Assembly (NCBI RefSeq): GCF_014656455.1
Contig: NZ_BNCL01000017.1
Coordinates: 1-64,000, forward strand
Length of the DNA: 64,000 nucleotides
Direction: 5' to 3'
Origin: Paracoccus aerius
GTDB lineage: Bacteria; Pseudomonadota; Alphaproteobacteria; Rhodobacterales; Rhodobacteraceae
The notes under the pieces: generated by a model
Databases searched by the model: none
Told to the model about the DNA's origin: nothing
What the model saw: the letters and a program-made list of their open reading frames with translations, nothing else
Translations under genes and position numbers: made by a program
Shown here: positions 32,849 to 42,270 of the stretch, piece after piece
Layout of the letters: each line of letters begins with the position of its first letter
Numbering within the stretch: position 1 is the first letter of the stretch

Positions 32849-35800
32849 TCAGCTGCAGCCGCTGGTCCCACCGCAGGTGTTGCACTTCATGCAGGTTCCG
32901 TTGCGGACCAAGGTATAGTTTCCACATTCGCCGCAGGGATCGCCTTCATAGCCCTGCATCCGGGCCTTGGTGCGCAGGTCGATTGCTGCGCCGCTGTCGC
33001 CCGCAACGATCGCGGTGGTCGAGACGCCCGATTGCAGGACCATCAGATCCTGGGGCAGGCGCTTGCGCAGGTATCCCGCGCTGCTGATCTGCTTCAGCAT
33101 GGTCAGGGACTTCAACTCGGCCTGTTCGCTGACGGGGGCGACGTTCAGGCCCTCGCGTTCTCCTCCGCCCATGTCGTCGAAGCGGGCGCCTTCGGGTTTG
33201 ACATGCGCAAGGTCGGTGCGGTCCAGATAGGACACAGCCAGTTCCCGGAAGACGTAGTCCAGGATCGAGGTCGCGTTCTTGATGCTGTCATTGCCCTGCA
33301 CCATGCCCGCCGGCTCGAAACGGGTGAAGGTGAAGGCGTCCACGAACTCCTCCAGCGGGACGCCGTATTGCAGGCCCACGGATACGGCGATGGCGAAGTT
33401 GTTCATCATCGCCCGGAAGCCCGCGCCTTCCTTGTGCATGTCGATGAAGATCTCGCCCAGCTTGCCGTCGTCATATTCGCCGGTGCGCAGGTAAACCTTG
33501 TGCCCGCCCACGACCGCCTTCTGGGTATATCCCTTGCGGCGCTGCGGCAGCTTTTCGCGGTGGCTGCGGACGGCCTCCTTGACGATGATCCGCTCGACGA
33601 TCTTCTCGGCGATGACGGTGGCCTTTTCCTGGGCGCTGCCGGTGGCGAGGATCTCCTCTGCCTCCTCGTCATCCTCGACCAGGGCCGCCGCCAAAGGCTG
33701 GGACAGCTTGGAGCCGTCGCGGTAAAGCGCGTTGGCCTTGATACCCAGCGACCAGGACAGTTCATAGGCCGCAAGCGCATCGGCGATGGTCGCGCTGTTG
33801 GGCATGTTGATCGTCTTGCTGATCGCGCCCGAGATGAAGGACTGCGCCGCCGCCATCATGCGGATATGGCTTTCGACCGACAGGTAGCGCTTGCCGGTCT
33901 TGCCGCAGGCGTTGGCGCAGTCGAAGACGGGCAGGTGTTCGGCGCGCAAATGAGGCGCGCCTTCCAGTGTCATGGTGCCGCAGACATGGTCGTTGGCCGC
34001 GTCGATCTGGGCGCGGGTGAAGCCCAGGTGGCGCAAAAGGTCGAAGGTGGGATCGGCCAGCTTGTCGGCGGGGATGCCCAGCGTGCCCTTGCAGAAATCC
34101 TCGCCCAGGGTCCACTGGTTGAAGACGAAGCGGATGTCGAAGGCGGTGGCAAGCGCCGCCTCGATCTTCTCGATCTCGGCCAGGCCGAAGCCGTGGCCGG
34201 CAAGCGCGGTGTGGTTGATGCCGGGGCAGTTGCCAAGCGTGGCGTGGCCGACGGCATGGGCCACGATCTCCTCGACCTGCGCGGGGGCATAGCCGAGGGT
34301 CGCCAAGGCAGCGGGAACCGACTGGTTGATGATCTTGAAATAGCCGCCGCCCGCCAGCTTCTTGAACTTGACCAGGGCGAAGTCGGGTTCGATCCCCGTG
34401 GTGTCGCAGTCCATGACCAGGCCGATGGTGCCGGTCGGCGCGATCACCGTGACCTGGGCGTTGCGGTAGCCGTGATCCTCGCCCAGGGCCAGGGCCTCGT
34501 CCCAGGCCTGGCGCGCGATGGCGGCAAGGCGGGCATCGGGGCAGTTGTCGCCGTCCAGTTCCACCGGGGCCACGTTGACGCCCTCATAGGCGCCGGTGCC
34601 AAGGGCGGCCGCGCGGTGGTTGCGGATCACCCGCAGCATATGACCGGCGTTCCGCGCGTATCCGGGGAAGGCACCCAATTCCGCCGCCATCTCGGCGCTT
34701 GTCGCATAAGCCACGCCGGTCATGATCGCCGTCAGCGCGCCACACAGCGCGCGGCCCTGGTCGCTGTCGTAACCCAGGCCCATGTTCATCAAGAGACCGC
34801 CGATATTGGCATAGCCCAGACCCAGCGTGCGGAAGTCATAGGAACGCTGCGCGATCTCCTTCGACGGGAACTGCGCCATCAGCACACTGATCTCCAGCGT
34901 GACGGTCCATAGCCGGGTGGCGTGGACATAGGCATCGGCGTCGAAGCGCGCTTCGTCGAAGAAGGTCAGCAGGTTCATCGAAGCCAGGTTGCAGGCCGTG
35001 TCGTCCAGGAACATGTATTCGCTGCACGGGTTGCTGCCCCGGATCGGCCCGTCCTCGGGGCAGGTGTGCCAGGCGTTCACCGTGTCGTGGAACTGGATGC
35101 CGGGATCGGCGCAGGCCCATGCGGCATGGCCGATCTGGTCCCACAGCTCGCGCGCGCTGACCGTCTTGGCGACCGTGCCGTCGGTGCGGCGGATCAGCTC
35201 CCAAGGCGCGTCGTCGCGCACGGCCTGCAGAAAGGCATCCGTCACCCGGACCGAGTTGTTCGAGTTCTGGCCCGAGACGCTGACATAGGCTTCCGAATCC
35301 CAGTCCGTGTCATAGGTCGGGAATTCGATGCTGTCGAAGCCCTGGCGCGCGTATTGCAGCACGCGGTTGACATAGGTTTCGGGGATCATCGCGCGCTTGG
35401 CGGCGCGGATGGCGGATTTCAGGCCGTCGTTCTTCGACGGGTCCGTCTCGCGGTCGCCCGAACGGATGGCGGCGAAGATGTCGTTCAGCCGCGCCTCATG
35501 CGCCTTGGACCCGGCGACAAGGGATGCGACCTTCTGTTCCTCGATGACCTTCCAGTTGATGAAGGCCCCGATATCGGGGTGATCCATGTCGCAGATCACC
35601 ATCTTGGCCGCGCGGCGCGTGGTGCCGCCCGACTTGATGGCGCCCGCCGCGCGGTCGCCGATCTTGAGGAACCCCATCAGGCCACTGGACTTGCCGCCGC
35701 CCGACAGCCGTTCCCCTTCGCCACGAAGCGAGGAGAAGTTGGTGCCGGTGCCCGAGCCATACTTGAACAGCCGCGCCTCGCGGACCCACAGGTCCATGAT

Positions 35801-36439
35801 GCCGCCTTCGTTCACCAGGTCGTCGCTGACCGACTGGATGAAGCAGGCATGCGGCTGGGGATGTTCATAGGCGCTGTCGGATTTCACCAGCTTGCCGGTC
35901 TTGTAATCGACGTAGAAATGCCCCTGCGACGGGCCGTCGATGCCGTAAGCCCAGTGCAGCCCGGTGTTGAACCATTGCGGGCTGTTCGGCGCTGCCATCT
36001 GGCGCGCCAGCATGAAGCGCATCTCGTCGTGATAGGCGCGGGCGTCTTCTTCGTTGGAAAAATACCCGCCTTTCCAACCCCAATAGGTCCAGGCGCCAGC
36101 CAGCCGGTCAAAGACCTGCCGGGCGCTCGTCTCTCCGCCGTAGCGCTGGTCGGCAGGCAGGGCGGCCAGGGCATCCTCGTCCGGGATGCTGCGCCACAGG
36201 AACTCGGGAACGCCCTTGTCCTTGACGCGCTTCAGGCAGGCCGGAACGCCCGCCCTGCGGAAATACTTCTGGGCGATCACGTCGCTGGCGACCTGGCTCC
36301 ACCCTGCGGGGATCTCGACCTGGTCGTTGCGGAAAACGATCTTGCCGTCGGGATTGCGGATTTCGCTGGTCGTGGTCGTGAAGCCGATGTCGCCATAGGC
36401 GCCCCCTTGGGGGGTGGTGAAACGCCGTTCGATCTTCAT
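32849..36439 (-). CDS. nrdJ: Vitamin B12-dependent (class II) ribonucleotide reductase
   Basis: 1196 residues from the ATG at 36439, which has AAAGGG 7 nt upstream; the frame is open to 36616 but without a ribosome site. The conserved reductase stretch [20 protein letters not shown] is near residue 468, and [20 protein letters not shown] near 670. The C-terminus ends in two CxxC pairs ([19 protein letters not shown]), the redox-active or zinc-like tail of large NrdJ proteins. It converts ribonucleotides to deoxyribonucleotides with adenosylcobalamin. No cobalamin riboswitch is visible upstream, but DnaA-box and possible NrdR-type sites are. Confidence 0.96.
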   Translation of the reverse strand: MKIERRFTTPQGGAYGDIGFTTTTSEIRNPDGKIVFRNDQVEIPAGWSQVASDVIAQKYFRRAGVPACLKRVKDKGVPEFLWRSIPDEDALAALPADQRYGGETSARQVFDRLAGAWTYWGWKGGYFSNEEDARAYHDEMRFMLARQMAAPNSPQWFNTGLHWAYGIDGPSQGHFYVDYKTGKLVKSDSAYEHPQPHACFIQSVSDDLVNEGGIMDLWVREARLFKYGSGTGTNFSSLRGEGERLSGGGKSSGLMGFLKIGDRAAGAIKSGGTTRRAAKMVICDMDHPDIGAFINWKVIEEQKVASLVAGSKAHEARLNDIFAAIRSGDRETDPSKNDGLKSAIRAAKRAMIPETYVNRVLQYARQGFDSIEFPTYDTDWDSEAYVSVSGQNSNNSVRVTDAFLQAVRDDAPWELIRRTDGTVAKTVSARELWDQIGHAAWACADPGIQFHDTVNAWHTCPEDGPIRGSNPCSEYMFLDDTACNLASMNLLTFFDEARFDADAYVHATRLWTVTLEISVLMAQFPSKEIAQRSYDFRTLGLGYANIGGLLMNMGLGYDSDQGRALCGALTAIMTGVAYATSAEMAAELGAFPGYARNAGHMLRVIRNHRAAALGTGAYEGVNVAPVELDGDNCPDARLAAIARQAWDEALALGEDHGYRNAQVTVIAPTGTIGLVMDCDTTGIEPDFALVKFKKLAGGGYFKIINQSVPAALATLGYAPAQVEEIVAHAVGHATLGNCPGINHTALAGHGFGLAEIEKIEAALATAFDIRFVFNQWTLGEDFCKGTLGIPADKLADPTFDLLRHLGFTRAQIDAANDHVCGTMTLEGAPHLRAEHLPVFDCANACGKTGKRYLSVESHIRMMAAAQSFISGAISKTINMPNSATIADALAAYELSWSLGIKANALYRDGSKLSQPLAAALVEDDEEAEEILATGSAQEKATVIAEKIVERIIVKEAVRSHREKLPQRRKGYTQKAVVGGHKVYLRTGEYDDGKLGEIFIDMHKEGAGFRAMMNNFAIAVSVGLQYGVPLEEFVDAFTFTRFEPAGMVQGNDSIKNATSILDYVFRELAVSYLDRTDLAHVKPEGARFDDMGGGEREGLNVAPVSEQAELKSLTMLKQISSAGYLRKRLPQDLMVLQSGVSTTAIVAGDSGAAIDLRTKARMQGYEGDPCGECGNYTLVRNGTCMKCNTCGGTSGCS

Positions 36440-36597
36440 GCGCGTGGCCCTTTCATGTCCTCGTCCCTCGATCCGCGACCTGCGCCCGGCAGCAGTGTGC
36501 CAACCCCATCCCGCAATGCGAAAAGGGTGCAGGCAGATGCCCGCCAGCGCCGGTTGCAGAGGCGTCGGCCCTTTGGGGGTGGTCGTTCCAGGTGCCA

Positions 36598-36636
36598 CCA
36601 CATCTAGTATGACCAACGCTACAGACCACTAGATTG
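36598..36636 (-). promoter_or_regulatory. Possible NrdR-type paired boxes before nrdJ
   Basis: ATCTAGT (36602-36608) and ACTAGAT (36628-36634) are perfect inverted copies, and the two sites CCACATCTAG and CACTAGATTG match the NrdR core CWATATATWG at 7 and 8 of 10 positions. Their 29-bp offset is close to the usual 31-32 bp for tandem NrdR boxes. They lie about 160-200 nt before the nrdJ start. Confidence 0.4.
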
Positions 36637-36819
36637 ATCCCGCAGAAGGGTTGTTTCAACCCAATTATTTGGTTAACAGACCCCGGAATCCCGTTGACAC
36701 AAGGTCACCGGAAGGCGCCGCAGATTCGCACACAGGCCCATGCGCCGCGGCGTCATCAACAGCCCGATGATCCGGAATCCGCCATGTTGCGCAGGGGCTT
36801 GCGAACCAGTCTCCCAAGC

Positions 36820-36828
36820 TTATCCACA
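36820..36828 (+). promoter_or_regulatory. Perfect DnaA box
   Basis: TTATCCACA matches the strongest DnaA-binding consensus exactly. Only one perfect copy is seen, which argues for transcription control or DnaA titration near nrdJ rather than an origin. Confidence 0.55.
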
Positions 36829-36893
36829 GCCTTGTCCCAAGGTCATCCCAGGCTTTTGCACAACTGTTGCAAAAGCGCGACAAGCCTGCGGAT

Positions 36894-37439
36894 TTATCGG
36901 CAGGGGACCATGCAGCCGCGGTCGGTGACGATCAGGTCCAGGGGCTGATCGAAGGGCTCGGCGGGGATGGCGGGAAGCTGTTGCACCGCGAAGGCCAGGC
37001 CAATCGCGGCCACGGGACCGGATTCGCGCAGCAATTGCAGCGTGCGGTCGTAATACCCGCCGCCATAGCCGATGCGGTTTCCCTGCCGGTCGAAGCCTAC
37101 CAGCGGCACGATCAGAACCTGGGGCGTCAGGACGGGCTGCGATTCGGCGGGATGAAAGGTGCCGAAGGGGCCGGGTACCAGCGGCTCTCCCTGCCATTGG
37201 CGAAACACCAGCGGCACGGCCTTGCCCGGCACCACCGGCAGGCAGAGGGGCCCGTCATGCGCCTCCATCGCAGGGCGCGGGTCGGGTTCCCCCCGCATCG
37301 GCCAGTATCCCGACAGCACCCGTCCCCGATGCGGCGCCAAGGCGGCGATCAGCGCCTGGGTCAGCGCGTCCTGATCCCCGCCCTTGTCACGCGCCGCCAG
37401 GGCCTGGGCGCGCAGGGCGGCCTTGTCGGTGGCGGTCAT
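36894..37439 (-). CDS. 5-formyltetrahydrofolate cyclo-ligase
   Basis: 181 residues from the ATG at 37439, which overlaps the mgtE stop by 4 nt (ATGA). The family signature is RIGYGGGYYDRTLQLL near residue 130, preceded by VLIVPLVGFDRQGN. The N-terminal part starts TDKAALRAQALAARD. The enzyme uses ATP to convert 5-formyl-THF to 5,10-methenyl-THF. The frame is open far upstream but within mgtE, so the coupled start is preferred. It is the last gene of the hisN-mgtE operon; in many bacteria this gene is associated with 6S RNA, but none was recognised here. Confidence 0.9.
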   Translation of the reverse strand: MTATDKAALRAQALAARDKGGDQDALTQALIAALAPHRGRVLSGYWPMRGEPDPRPAMEAHDGPLCLPVVPGKAVPLVFRQWQGEPLVPGPFGTFHPAESQPVLTPQVLIVPLVGFDRQGNRIGYGGGYYDRTLQLLRESGPVAAIGLAFAVQQLPAIPAEPFDQPLDLIVTDRGCMVPCR

Positions 37440-38827
37440 AGCAGGATCACCGTGGCCAGGCCCAGGAAGGCGAAGAAGCCCACGACATCGGTGACGGTCG
37501 TCACGAAGGTGGGCGAGGCAAGCGCCGGGTCCGCCCCCATCTTTTCCAGCGTCAGCGGCACGAGGATCCCGGCCAAGGCCGCAATGGTCAGGTTTATGAT
37601 CATCGCCAGCCCGATCACCGCCCCCAGGCCGAAGTTGCCGAACCACAGATAGGTGACGGTCCCGATGGCCAGCCCGAAGATCGCGCCGTTCAGGATTCCC
37701 ACCAAGACCTCGCGCCGGATCACGCGGACCGAGTTATCCTTGGTCAGCCCCTTGGTCGCCAGTCCGCGCACGGCGACGGTCAGCGTCTGCGTGCCCGCAT
37801 TGCCGCCCATGGAGGCCACGATCGGCATCAGGACCGCAAGGGCCACAAGCTGCGCGATCGAGCTTTCGAACAGCCCGATCACGGATGCCGCCGCGACCGC
37901 GGTCAGGATGTTCGTGGCAAGCCAGGGCACCCGCTGGCGCGCGGTCTGCATCACGCTGTCGTTCAGGCTGGATTCGTCGCCCACCCCGGCAAGGCGCAGG
38001 ATGTCCTCCTCGTGTTCCTCGTCCAGCACCGACATGGCGTCGTCGATGGTGATAACCCCCACCAGCCGGTCGTCGCGGTCCACCACGGGGGCCGAGATCA
38101 GGTGATACTGGTTGAAGACATAGGCCACGTCGCCCTCATCGGCAAAGGCGCTGATGGTGCGGAAGCTGTCCTCGGTGATGTCGCGCAGCGTCGTGGAATG
38201 GGCCGAGGCCAGCAGCCGGCCCAGCGTGACATAGCCGATGGGATGGCGGCGCGGGTCGACCAGGACGATGTGGTAGAACTGCTCGGGCAGCCAGTCCTCG
38301 GACTGCAGGAAGGCGATGGCCTCGCCCACGGTCCAGTGCTCGGGGGCGGTGACCACCTCGGACTGCATCAGCCGGCCGGCGGAATATTCGGGATAGGCCA
38401 GCGACTGCTGGACGGCGGCGCGGTCGGTGGCGTCAAGCGCGGCCAGGATCTCCTGCCGCTCTGGCTCGTCCATGTCCTCGACCAGGTCGACGACATCGTC
38501 GCTGTCCATCTCGCGGACGGCCTCGGCCACGACCTCGGGGGGAAGCTGCTCGATCACCTCGTCCCGGATCGAGTCGTCGATCTCGGACAGGATCTCTCCG
38601 TCGATCTCGCCGGAATAGAGCGTCAGGAAGGCACGGCGTTCGGCCGGGGCCAGGCGCTCGATGATGTCGGCGATGTCGGCGCCGTGCATCGGCTCCAGCA
38701 GGCTGTTCAGCAGGGCGGTGTCGCCAGCCTCGATGGCGGCGTCGATCCGGTCCAGAAGCTCTCGCCGGGGCAGGAACTCGTCGCCATCGTCCGTCTGGTC
38801 GTCGAGGATCGGTGTCTGGTCGTTCAT
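37436..38827 (-). CDS. mgtE: MgtE magnesium transporter
   Basis: 463 residues. An acidic N-domain (about 30-135, with HGADIADIIERLAPAERRAF) is followed by a CBS pair (about 140-260; ITIDDAMSVLDEEHEEDILR closes it), then five membrane helices from about 285 on. The pore region contains VLMPIVASMGGNAGTQTLTV, the diagnostic stretch for MgtE. The N- and CBS domains gate the channel according to cytoplasmic Mg2+. It sits between hisN and the 5-FCL gene, overlapping both by 4 nt. Confidence 0.95.
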   Translation of the reverse strand: MNDQTPILDDQTDDGDEFLPRRELLDRIDAAIEAGDTALLNSLLEPMHGADIADIIERLAPAERRAFLTLYSGEIDGEILSEIDDSIRDEVIEQLPPEVVAEAVREMDSDDVVDLVEDMDEPERQEILAALDATDRAAVQQSLAYPEYSAGRLMQSEVVTAPEHWTVGEAIAFLQSEDWLPEQFYHIVLVDPRRHPIGYVTLGRLLASAHSTTLRDITEDSFRTISAFADEGDVAYVFNQYHLISAPVVDRDDRLVGVITIDDAMSVLDEEHEEDILRLAGVGDESSLNDSVMQTARQRVPWLATNILTAVAAASVIGLFESSIAQLVALAVLMPIVASMGGNAGTQTLTVAVRGLATKGLTKDNSVRVIRREVLVGILNGAIFGLAIGTVTYLWFGNFGLGAVIGLAMIINLTIAALAGILVPLTLEKMGADPALASPTFVTTVTDVVGFFAFLGLATVILL

Positions 38828-39618
38828 GCCGCCCCCTGGCCGTTCAGCAGCCCAAGGGCCGCGCGGTGCAGGGCAGGGGTGGCCGCGGCGATGACCTGGC
38901 CGCCGCCTTGGGCGGGCCCGCCCTGCCAGTCAGTGACGATGCCGCCCGCCGCCCGCACCACGGCCAGCGGCCCCGCAATGTCGTAGCTTTGCAAGCCGGC
39001 CTCGATCACCAGGTCCACCTGGCCCAAGGCCAGCAGCGCATAGCCATAGCAGTCCAGCCCGTATCGCGTCAGCCGGACCTGCGCGGCGACCCGGCGGAAT
39101 GCCGCGGCCTCGTCCGGGGTGCCCACTTCGGGATAGGTGGTCAGCAGCGTCGCGCCCGCCAGATTTGCCGCCTGCCGCACGGCCAGAGAACGCGCGCCGG
39201 CATCGGTCAGAAGACTGGCCTGGCCCAGGCCGCCCTCGAACCGCTCGCGTGTATAGGGCTGGTCGATCAGGCCATAGATGATGTCCTGGCCGTCCGACAG
39301 GCCGATCAGCACGCCCCAGCTTGCCGCGCCGCACAGGAAGGCGCGGGTGCCGTCGATCGGGTCGAGGATCCAGGTCAGGCCGCTTGTGCCGGGGCTTGCG
39401 CCATATTCCTCGCCCAGGATGGCGTCGTCGGGGCGCAGGCGGGCCAGGACATCGCGCATGGCACGTTCGGCGGCGCGGTCGGCCTCGGTCACGGGGTCAA
39501 AGCCGGTCTGCCACTTGTTGTCGGCCGAAATGTCGGTGCGGAAGTAAGGCAGGATGGCCGTGCGTGCGGCGTCGGCCATCCGGTGCGCCGTGTCGATGAT
39601 GTCCTGCGCGTCCCGCAT
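38824..39618 (-). CDS. hisN: Inositol monophosphatase-family phosphatase, probably histidinol-phosphatase
   Basis: 264 residues from the ATG at 39618, which has AGGGGGCAG upstream. The lithium-sensitive phosphatase motifs are present: DPVTEADRAAER, ILGEEYG, and the metal-binding WILDPIDGTRAFLCG. The second acidic site is in YDIAGPLAVVRAAGG. In alphaproteobacteria this subgroup is usually histidinol-phosphate phosphatase (HisN), but inositol or other sugar phosphatases are possible. It overlaps mgtE by 4 nt, so Mg2+ import and a Mg2+-dependent enzyme are co-translated. Confidence 0.86.
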   Translation of the reverse strand: MRDAQDIIDTAHRMADAARTAILPYFRTDISADNKWQTGFDPVTEADRAAERAMRDVLARLRPDDAILGEEYGASPGTSGLTWILDPIDGTRAFLCGAASWGVLIGLSDGQDIIYGLIDQPYTRERFEGGLGQASLLTDAGARSLAVRQAANLAGATLLTTYPEVGTPDEAAAFRRVAAQVRLTRYGLDCYGYALLALGQVDLVIEAGLQSYDIAGPLAVVRAAGGIVTDWQGGPAQGGGQVIAAATPALHRAALGLLNGQGAA

Positions 39619-39724
39619 GGCTGCCCCCTGATCCGATCCACCACGGGTCAGGACTAACCCGAACGGGATTGCCCTGCCAGTGGCGGCGAAGCGGATTTGG
39701 CGGCGAAAGCCGTGACAGAACCGT

Positions 39725-39748
39725 GACGGCGCATGGGCCCGCGCCGTC
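39725..39748 (-). terminator. Hairpin after the XRE regulator gene
   Basis: GACGGCGC and GCGCCGTC form a perfect 8-bp stem 8 nt beyond the stop at 39756. There is no T-tract, so it may be a weak terminator. Confidence 0.45.
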
Positions 39749-39755
39749 GCCTTTG

Positions 39756-40115
39756 TCAGGCCGCGTCGGACAGGACGCGGGCCAGTTCGAAGATCTGGCG
39801 GCGCTGCGCGACCGGCATCGTGTAATAGGCGCGGACCAGTTGCAGCGCCTCCTTGTCGGCCAGGATGTCGCCCGCCACGCCTTCGGGAATGTCGCCCTCG
39901 TGCAGGCCTTCGAAGAAGAAGCTGACGGGCACGTCCACCGCGCGGGCGATATCCCACAGACGCGACGCGGAAACCCGGTTCATGCCAGTTTCGTATTTCT
40001 GGATTTGCTGGAACTTGATACCAACCTTGTCGGCCAGCTGCTGTTGGGTCATCCCGATCATCCAGCGACGATGGCGAATGCGCTTTCCAACATGAACATC
40101 AACACCGTGTTTCAT
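39756..40115 (-). CDS. XRE-family transcriptional regulator
   Basis: 119 residues from the ATG at 40115, with AAGGTGG 5 nt before it. The helix-turn-helix is clear: GKRIRHRRWMIGMTQQQLAD, KVGIKFQQIQKYETGMNRVS, then DIARAVDVPVSFFFEGL. The C-terminal part (EALQLVRAYYTMPVAQRRQI) is short and helical with no ligand domain. It resembles the small alphaproteobacterial XRE regulators related to PhrR. It is divergent from the quinone oxidoreductase; paired GTTAAC sites between the two genes are candidate operators. Confidence 0.88.
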   Translation of the reverse strand: MKHGVDVHVGKRIRHRRWMIGMTQQQLADKVGIKFQQIQKYETGMNRVSASRLWDIARAVDVPVSFFFEGLHEGDIPEGVAGDILADKEALQLVRAYYTMPVAQRRQIFELARVLSDAA

Positions 40116-40180
40116 CGTTACCACCTTGAACCTCGTGCAATCTAAGGAAGCAGTATCTTAACTTTCCTCAATTTTCGAGT

Positions 40181-40195
40181 GTTAACCTGGTTAAC
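40181..40195. promoter_or_regulatory. Paired GTTAAC sites in the divergent promoter
   Basis: GTTAAC-CTG-GTTAAC is both a direct repeat and a dyad, inside an AT-rich stretch 66 bp from the XRE start and 72 bp from the oxidoreductase start. It is a likely operator of the XRE regulator. Confidence 0.45.
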
Positions 40196-40266
40196 GGCCC
40201 CGGTTCTGACCAAAAAGACAGGTCCGACGCGGGCGGCGGTGGTCTTCTGGTAAGGGGATAAAAGAC

Positions 40267-41259
40267 TTGGCGAAAACTTCCACGTCCGAAGGTTCGGCCC
40301 GGATCCGAATCGCAACGGTTGAACAACTGGGGGGAGATCCGGTGCTTTCGTCCGGTCCCGCGCCCAAGCCCGGACCCGACGAGGTCCTGGTGCGCGTCCG
40401 TGCCGCCGCGCTGAACTTCGCGGACCTGCTGAAGGCGCGGGGCGAATACCAGGAACGCCAGGACCCCCCTTATGTGCCGGGCCTGGAAGGCGCGGGCGAG
40501 GTTATCAGGGCGCCAAGCGGCAGCGGCCTTGCCCAAGGGGACCGGGTTGCGGTTCTTTCGCCGGGCACCCTTGCCGAGGTCGTGGCCGTCCCTGCCGCAG
40601 CCTGCCTTCCGATCCCCGCGACGATGTCATTCGAACAGGCGGCCGGGTTCCAGATCGCCTACGGGACCAGCCACCTGGCGCTGACGCATCGCGCGAACCT
40701 GCAGCCGGGCGAGACGCTGGCTGTCCTGGGCGCGGCGGGCGGCGTGGGCCTGACCGCGGTCGAGATCGGCCGCGCCCTGGGCGCGCGCGTCATCGGCGTG
40801 GCGCGCGGCGCGGACCGGCTGGAGGTGGTGCGCGCGGCGGGGGCCGAGGCGGTCATCGACAGCGCCGATTGCCCCGACCTCAAGTCCGCGCTGCGCGACC
40901 TTGGTGGCGTGGATGTGGTCTATGATGCCGTGGGCGACAGCGCGGGCGAGGCCGCGTTTCGCGCCATGCGCCCGGGCGGACGCTTCCTGGCGATCGGATT
41001 TGCCGGCGGCAAGCCCCCGGTGCTGCCGCTGAACCATGCCCTGGTCAAGAACATCGCCATCCATGGCCTGTACTGGGGCGGCTATTCCGTGCTGGATCCC
41101 CAGGCCATGTCATCCAGCATGAAGGCCCTGTTCACCATGTTCCAGGAAGGCCGCCTGAACCCCGTGGTGGGGGAGGCCATGCCCCTGGAACGGGTGGCGC
41201 AGGCCTTTGATCTGCTGCGCAGTCGCAGGTCGGTGGGCAAGATTATCCTGACAATGTAA
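40267..41259 (+). CDS. Zinc-independent quinone oxidoreductase (MDR superfamily)
   Basis: 330 residues with a TTG start at 40267, preceded by AAGGGG. The quinone-reductase branch of the medium-chain dehydrogenases is recognised by RAAALNFADLLKARGEYQER, PYVPGLEGAGEV and the NADPH motif LGAAGGVGLTAVEIGRALGA. The final HGLYWGGYSVLDPQAMSSSM is typical of the acyl/quinone reductase group. No zinc ligands are seen. The reaction is NADPH-dependent reduction of a quinone or enone. It may be controlled by the divergent XRE regulator. Confidence 0.88.
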   Translation: MAKTSTSEGSARIRIATVEQLGGDPVLSSGPAPKPGPDEVLVRVRAAALNFADLLKARGEYQERQDPPYVPGLEGAGEVIRAPSGSGLAQGDRVAVLSPGTLAEVVAVPAAACLPIPATMSFEQAAGFQIAYGTSHLALTHRANLQPGETLAVLGAAGGVGLTAVEIGRALGARVIGVARGADRLEVVRAAGAEAVIDSADCPDLKSALRDLGGVDVVYDAVGDSAGEAAFRAMRPGGRFLAIGFAGGKPPVLPLNHALVKNIAIHGLYWGGYSVLDPQAMSSSMKALFTMFQEGRLNPVVGEAMPLERVAQAFDLLRSRRSVGKIILTM

Positions 41260-41374
41260 CATCTACGTAAGTCGGCGCTGCTTTGGCGCCATACCGGCAT
41301 TGAATCACGCCGATATCATGCCAATATGGAGGCCATAAACCGGCCATGTCCGGCAGATCTTATGGGAGAGGTTG

Positions 41375-42121
41375 ATGGCAGATTACAACACTTACCGCAC
41401 CACGCAGAGTGTCGGCGCCCGCCAGGGTGTGATCGACGAAGGGCTGCGGGCCTACATGAACAAGGTTTATGGGCTGATGGCGGTCGGCATGGGTGTAACC
41501 GCCGTCGCCGCCTATGGCATCAGCACCGCCGCTGTTGACGCGTCGGGGCAGCTGACCCAGCTGGGAACGGCGCTTTATGCCTCGCCCCTGAAATGGGTGG
41601 TGATGTTCGCGCCGCTGCTGGTCGTCTTTGCCTTCGGGGCGGCGCTGAACCGCTTGTCGGTGCAGGCGGCGACGATGCTGTTCTATGGCTTCGCGGCGCT
41701 GATGGGCGTCTCGATCAGCTCGATCTTCCTGGTCTTCACCGGAACCTCGATCGTGCAGACCTTCCTGGTGACGGCGATCGCCTTTGCGGGCCTGTCGCTG
41801 TGGGGCTATACCACGAAGAAGGACATCTCGGGCTGGGGCAGCTTCCTGATCATGGGCGTGATCGGCCTGATCGTCGCCTCGATCGTGAACATCTTCCTGC
41901 AGTCGTCGGGGATGCAGTTCGCGATCTCGGTCCTGGGCGTGCTGATCTTCGCCGGCCTGACTGCCTATGACACGCAGAACATCAAGAACACCTATCTGCA
42001 ACTGGCGGGTTCCGACCGTGACTTCCTGGGCAAGACCGCCATCATGGGCGCCTTGCAGCTGTACCTGGACTTCCTGAACCTGTTCATGTTCCTGCTGCAG
42101 TTCATGGGCAACCGCGAATAA
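41375..42121 (+). CDS. Bax inhibitor-1/YccA family membrane protein
   Basis: 248 residues from the ATG at 41375, with GGGAGAGG upstream. Seven hydrophobic helices are visible, with family motifs YMNKVYGLMAVGMGVTAVAA near the N-terminus and GLTAYDTQNIKNTYLQ near the C-terminus, followed by GALQLYLDFLNLFMFLLQF. The Asp pair of the BI-1 pH-sensitive calcium leak is plausibly conserved. In bacteria the family is tied to membrane-protein quality control. The gene stands alone and ends in a strong terminator. Confidence 0.93.
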   Translation: MADYNTYRTTQSVGARQGVIDEGLRAYMNKVYGLMAVGMGVTAVAAYGISTAAVDASGQLTQLGTALYASPLKWVVMFAPLLVVFAFGAALNRLSVQAATMLFYGFAALMGVSISSIFLVFTGTSIVQTFLVTAIAFAGLSLWGYTTKKDISGWGSFLIMGVIGLIVASIVNIFLQSSGMQFAISVLGVLIFAGLTAYDTQNIKNTYLQLAGSDRDFLGKTAIMGALQLYLDFLNLFMFLLQFMGNRE

Positions 42122-42148
42122 TCCCCTCGCACAGCCTGACCGCTTCGA

Positions 42149-42174
42149 CCCCCGCCCCAAAGGCGGGGGTTTTT
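42149..42174 (+). terminator. Strong intrinsic terminator after the Bax inhibitor-1 gene
   Basis: CCCCCGCC / GGCGGGGG forms an 8-bp GC stem with a CCAAA loop, followed by five T residues. Confidence 0.92.
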
Positions 42175-42270
42175 CCTTGTGCGGCCGTCATTGCAGGCAA
42201 GACCTTCGGCAATTGGTCTGCGCGCCCGGATCGGCTAATCCTGCCGCCAGAATCACGACAAGAGAAGACG

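Larger units (their letters stand above)
36440..36893. other. 454-bp regulatory region upstream of nrdJ
   Basis: No convincing gene on either strand. It holds the nrdJ promoter side, a 7-bp inverted repeat (36602-36634), a GGGTTG-TTT-CAACCC hairpin at 36648-36662, a GGTTAAC element at 36671, a DnaA box at 36820 and a 9-bp dyad GCTTTTGCA...TGCAAAAGC around 36850-36876. The AT content is above that of the neighbours, as expected for a control region. Confidence 0.6.

Noticed and set aside
36440..36660. Cobalamin riboswitch upstream of the B12-dependent nrdJ
   Set aside because: No B12-box or conserved core was found on reading the leader; protein-binding sites explain it better.
36440..36893. 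Replication origin because of the DnaA box and AT-rich stretch
   Set aside because: Only one perfect DnaA box is present, there is no clear unwinding region, and the neighbours are not typical origin genes.
36440..36893. 6S RNA, often linked to the 5-FCL gene
   Set aside because: The 5-FCL gene overlaps mgtE on its upstream side, and the downstream gap does not fold into the long 6S-type hairpin on inspection.
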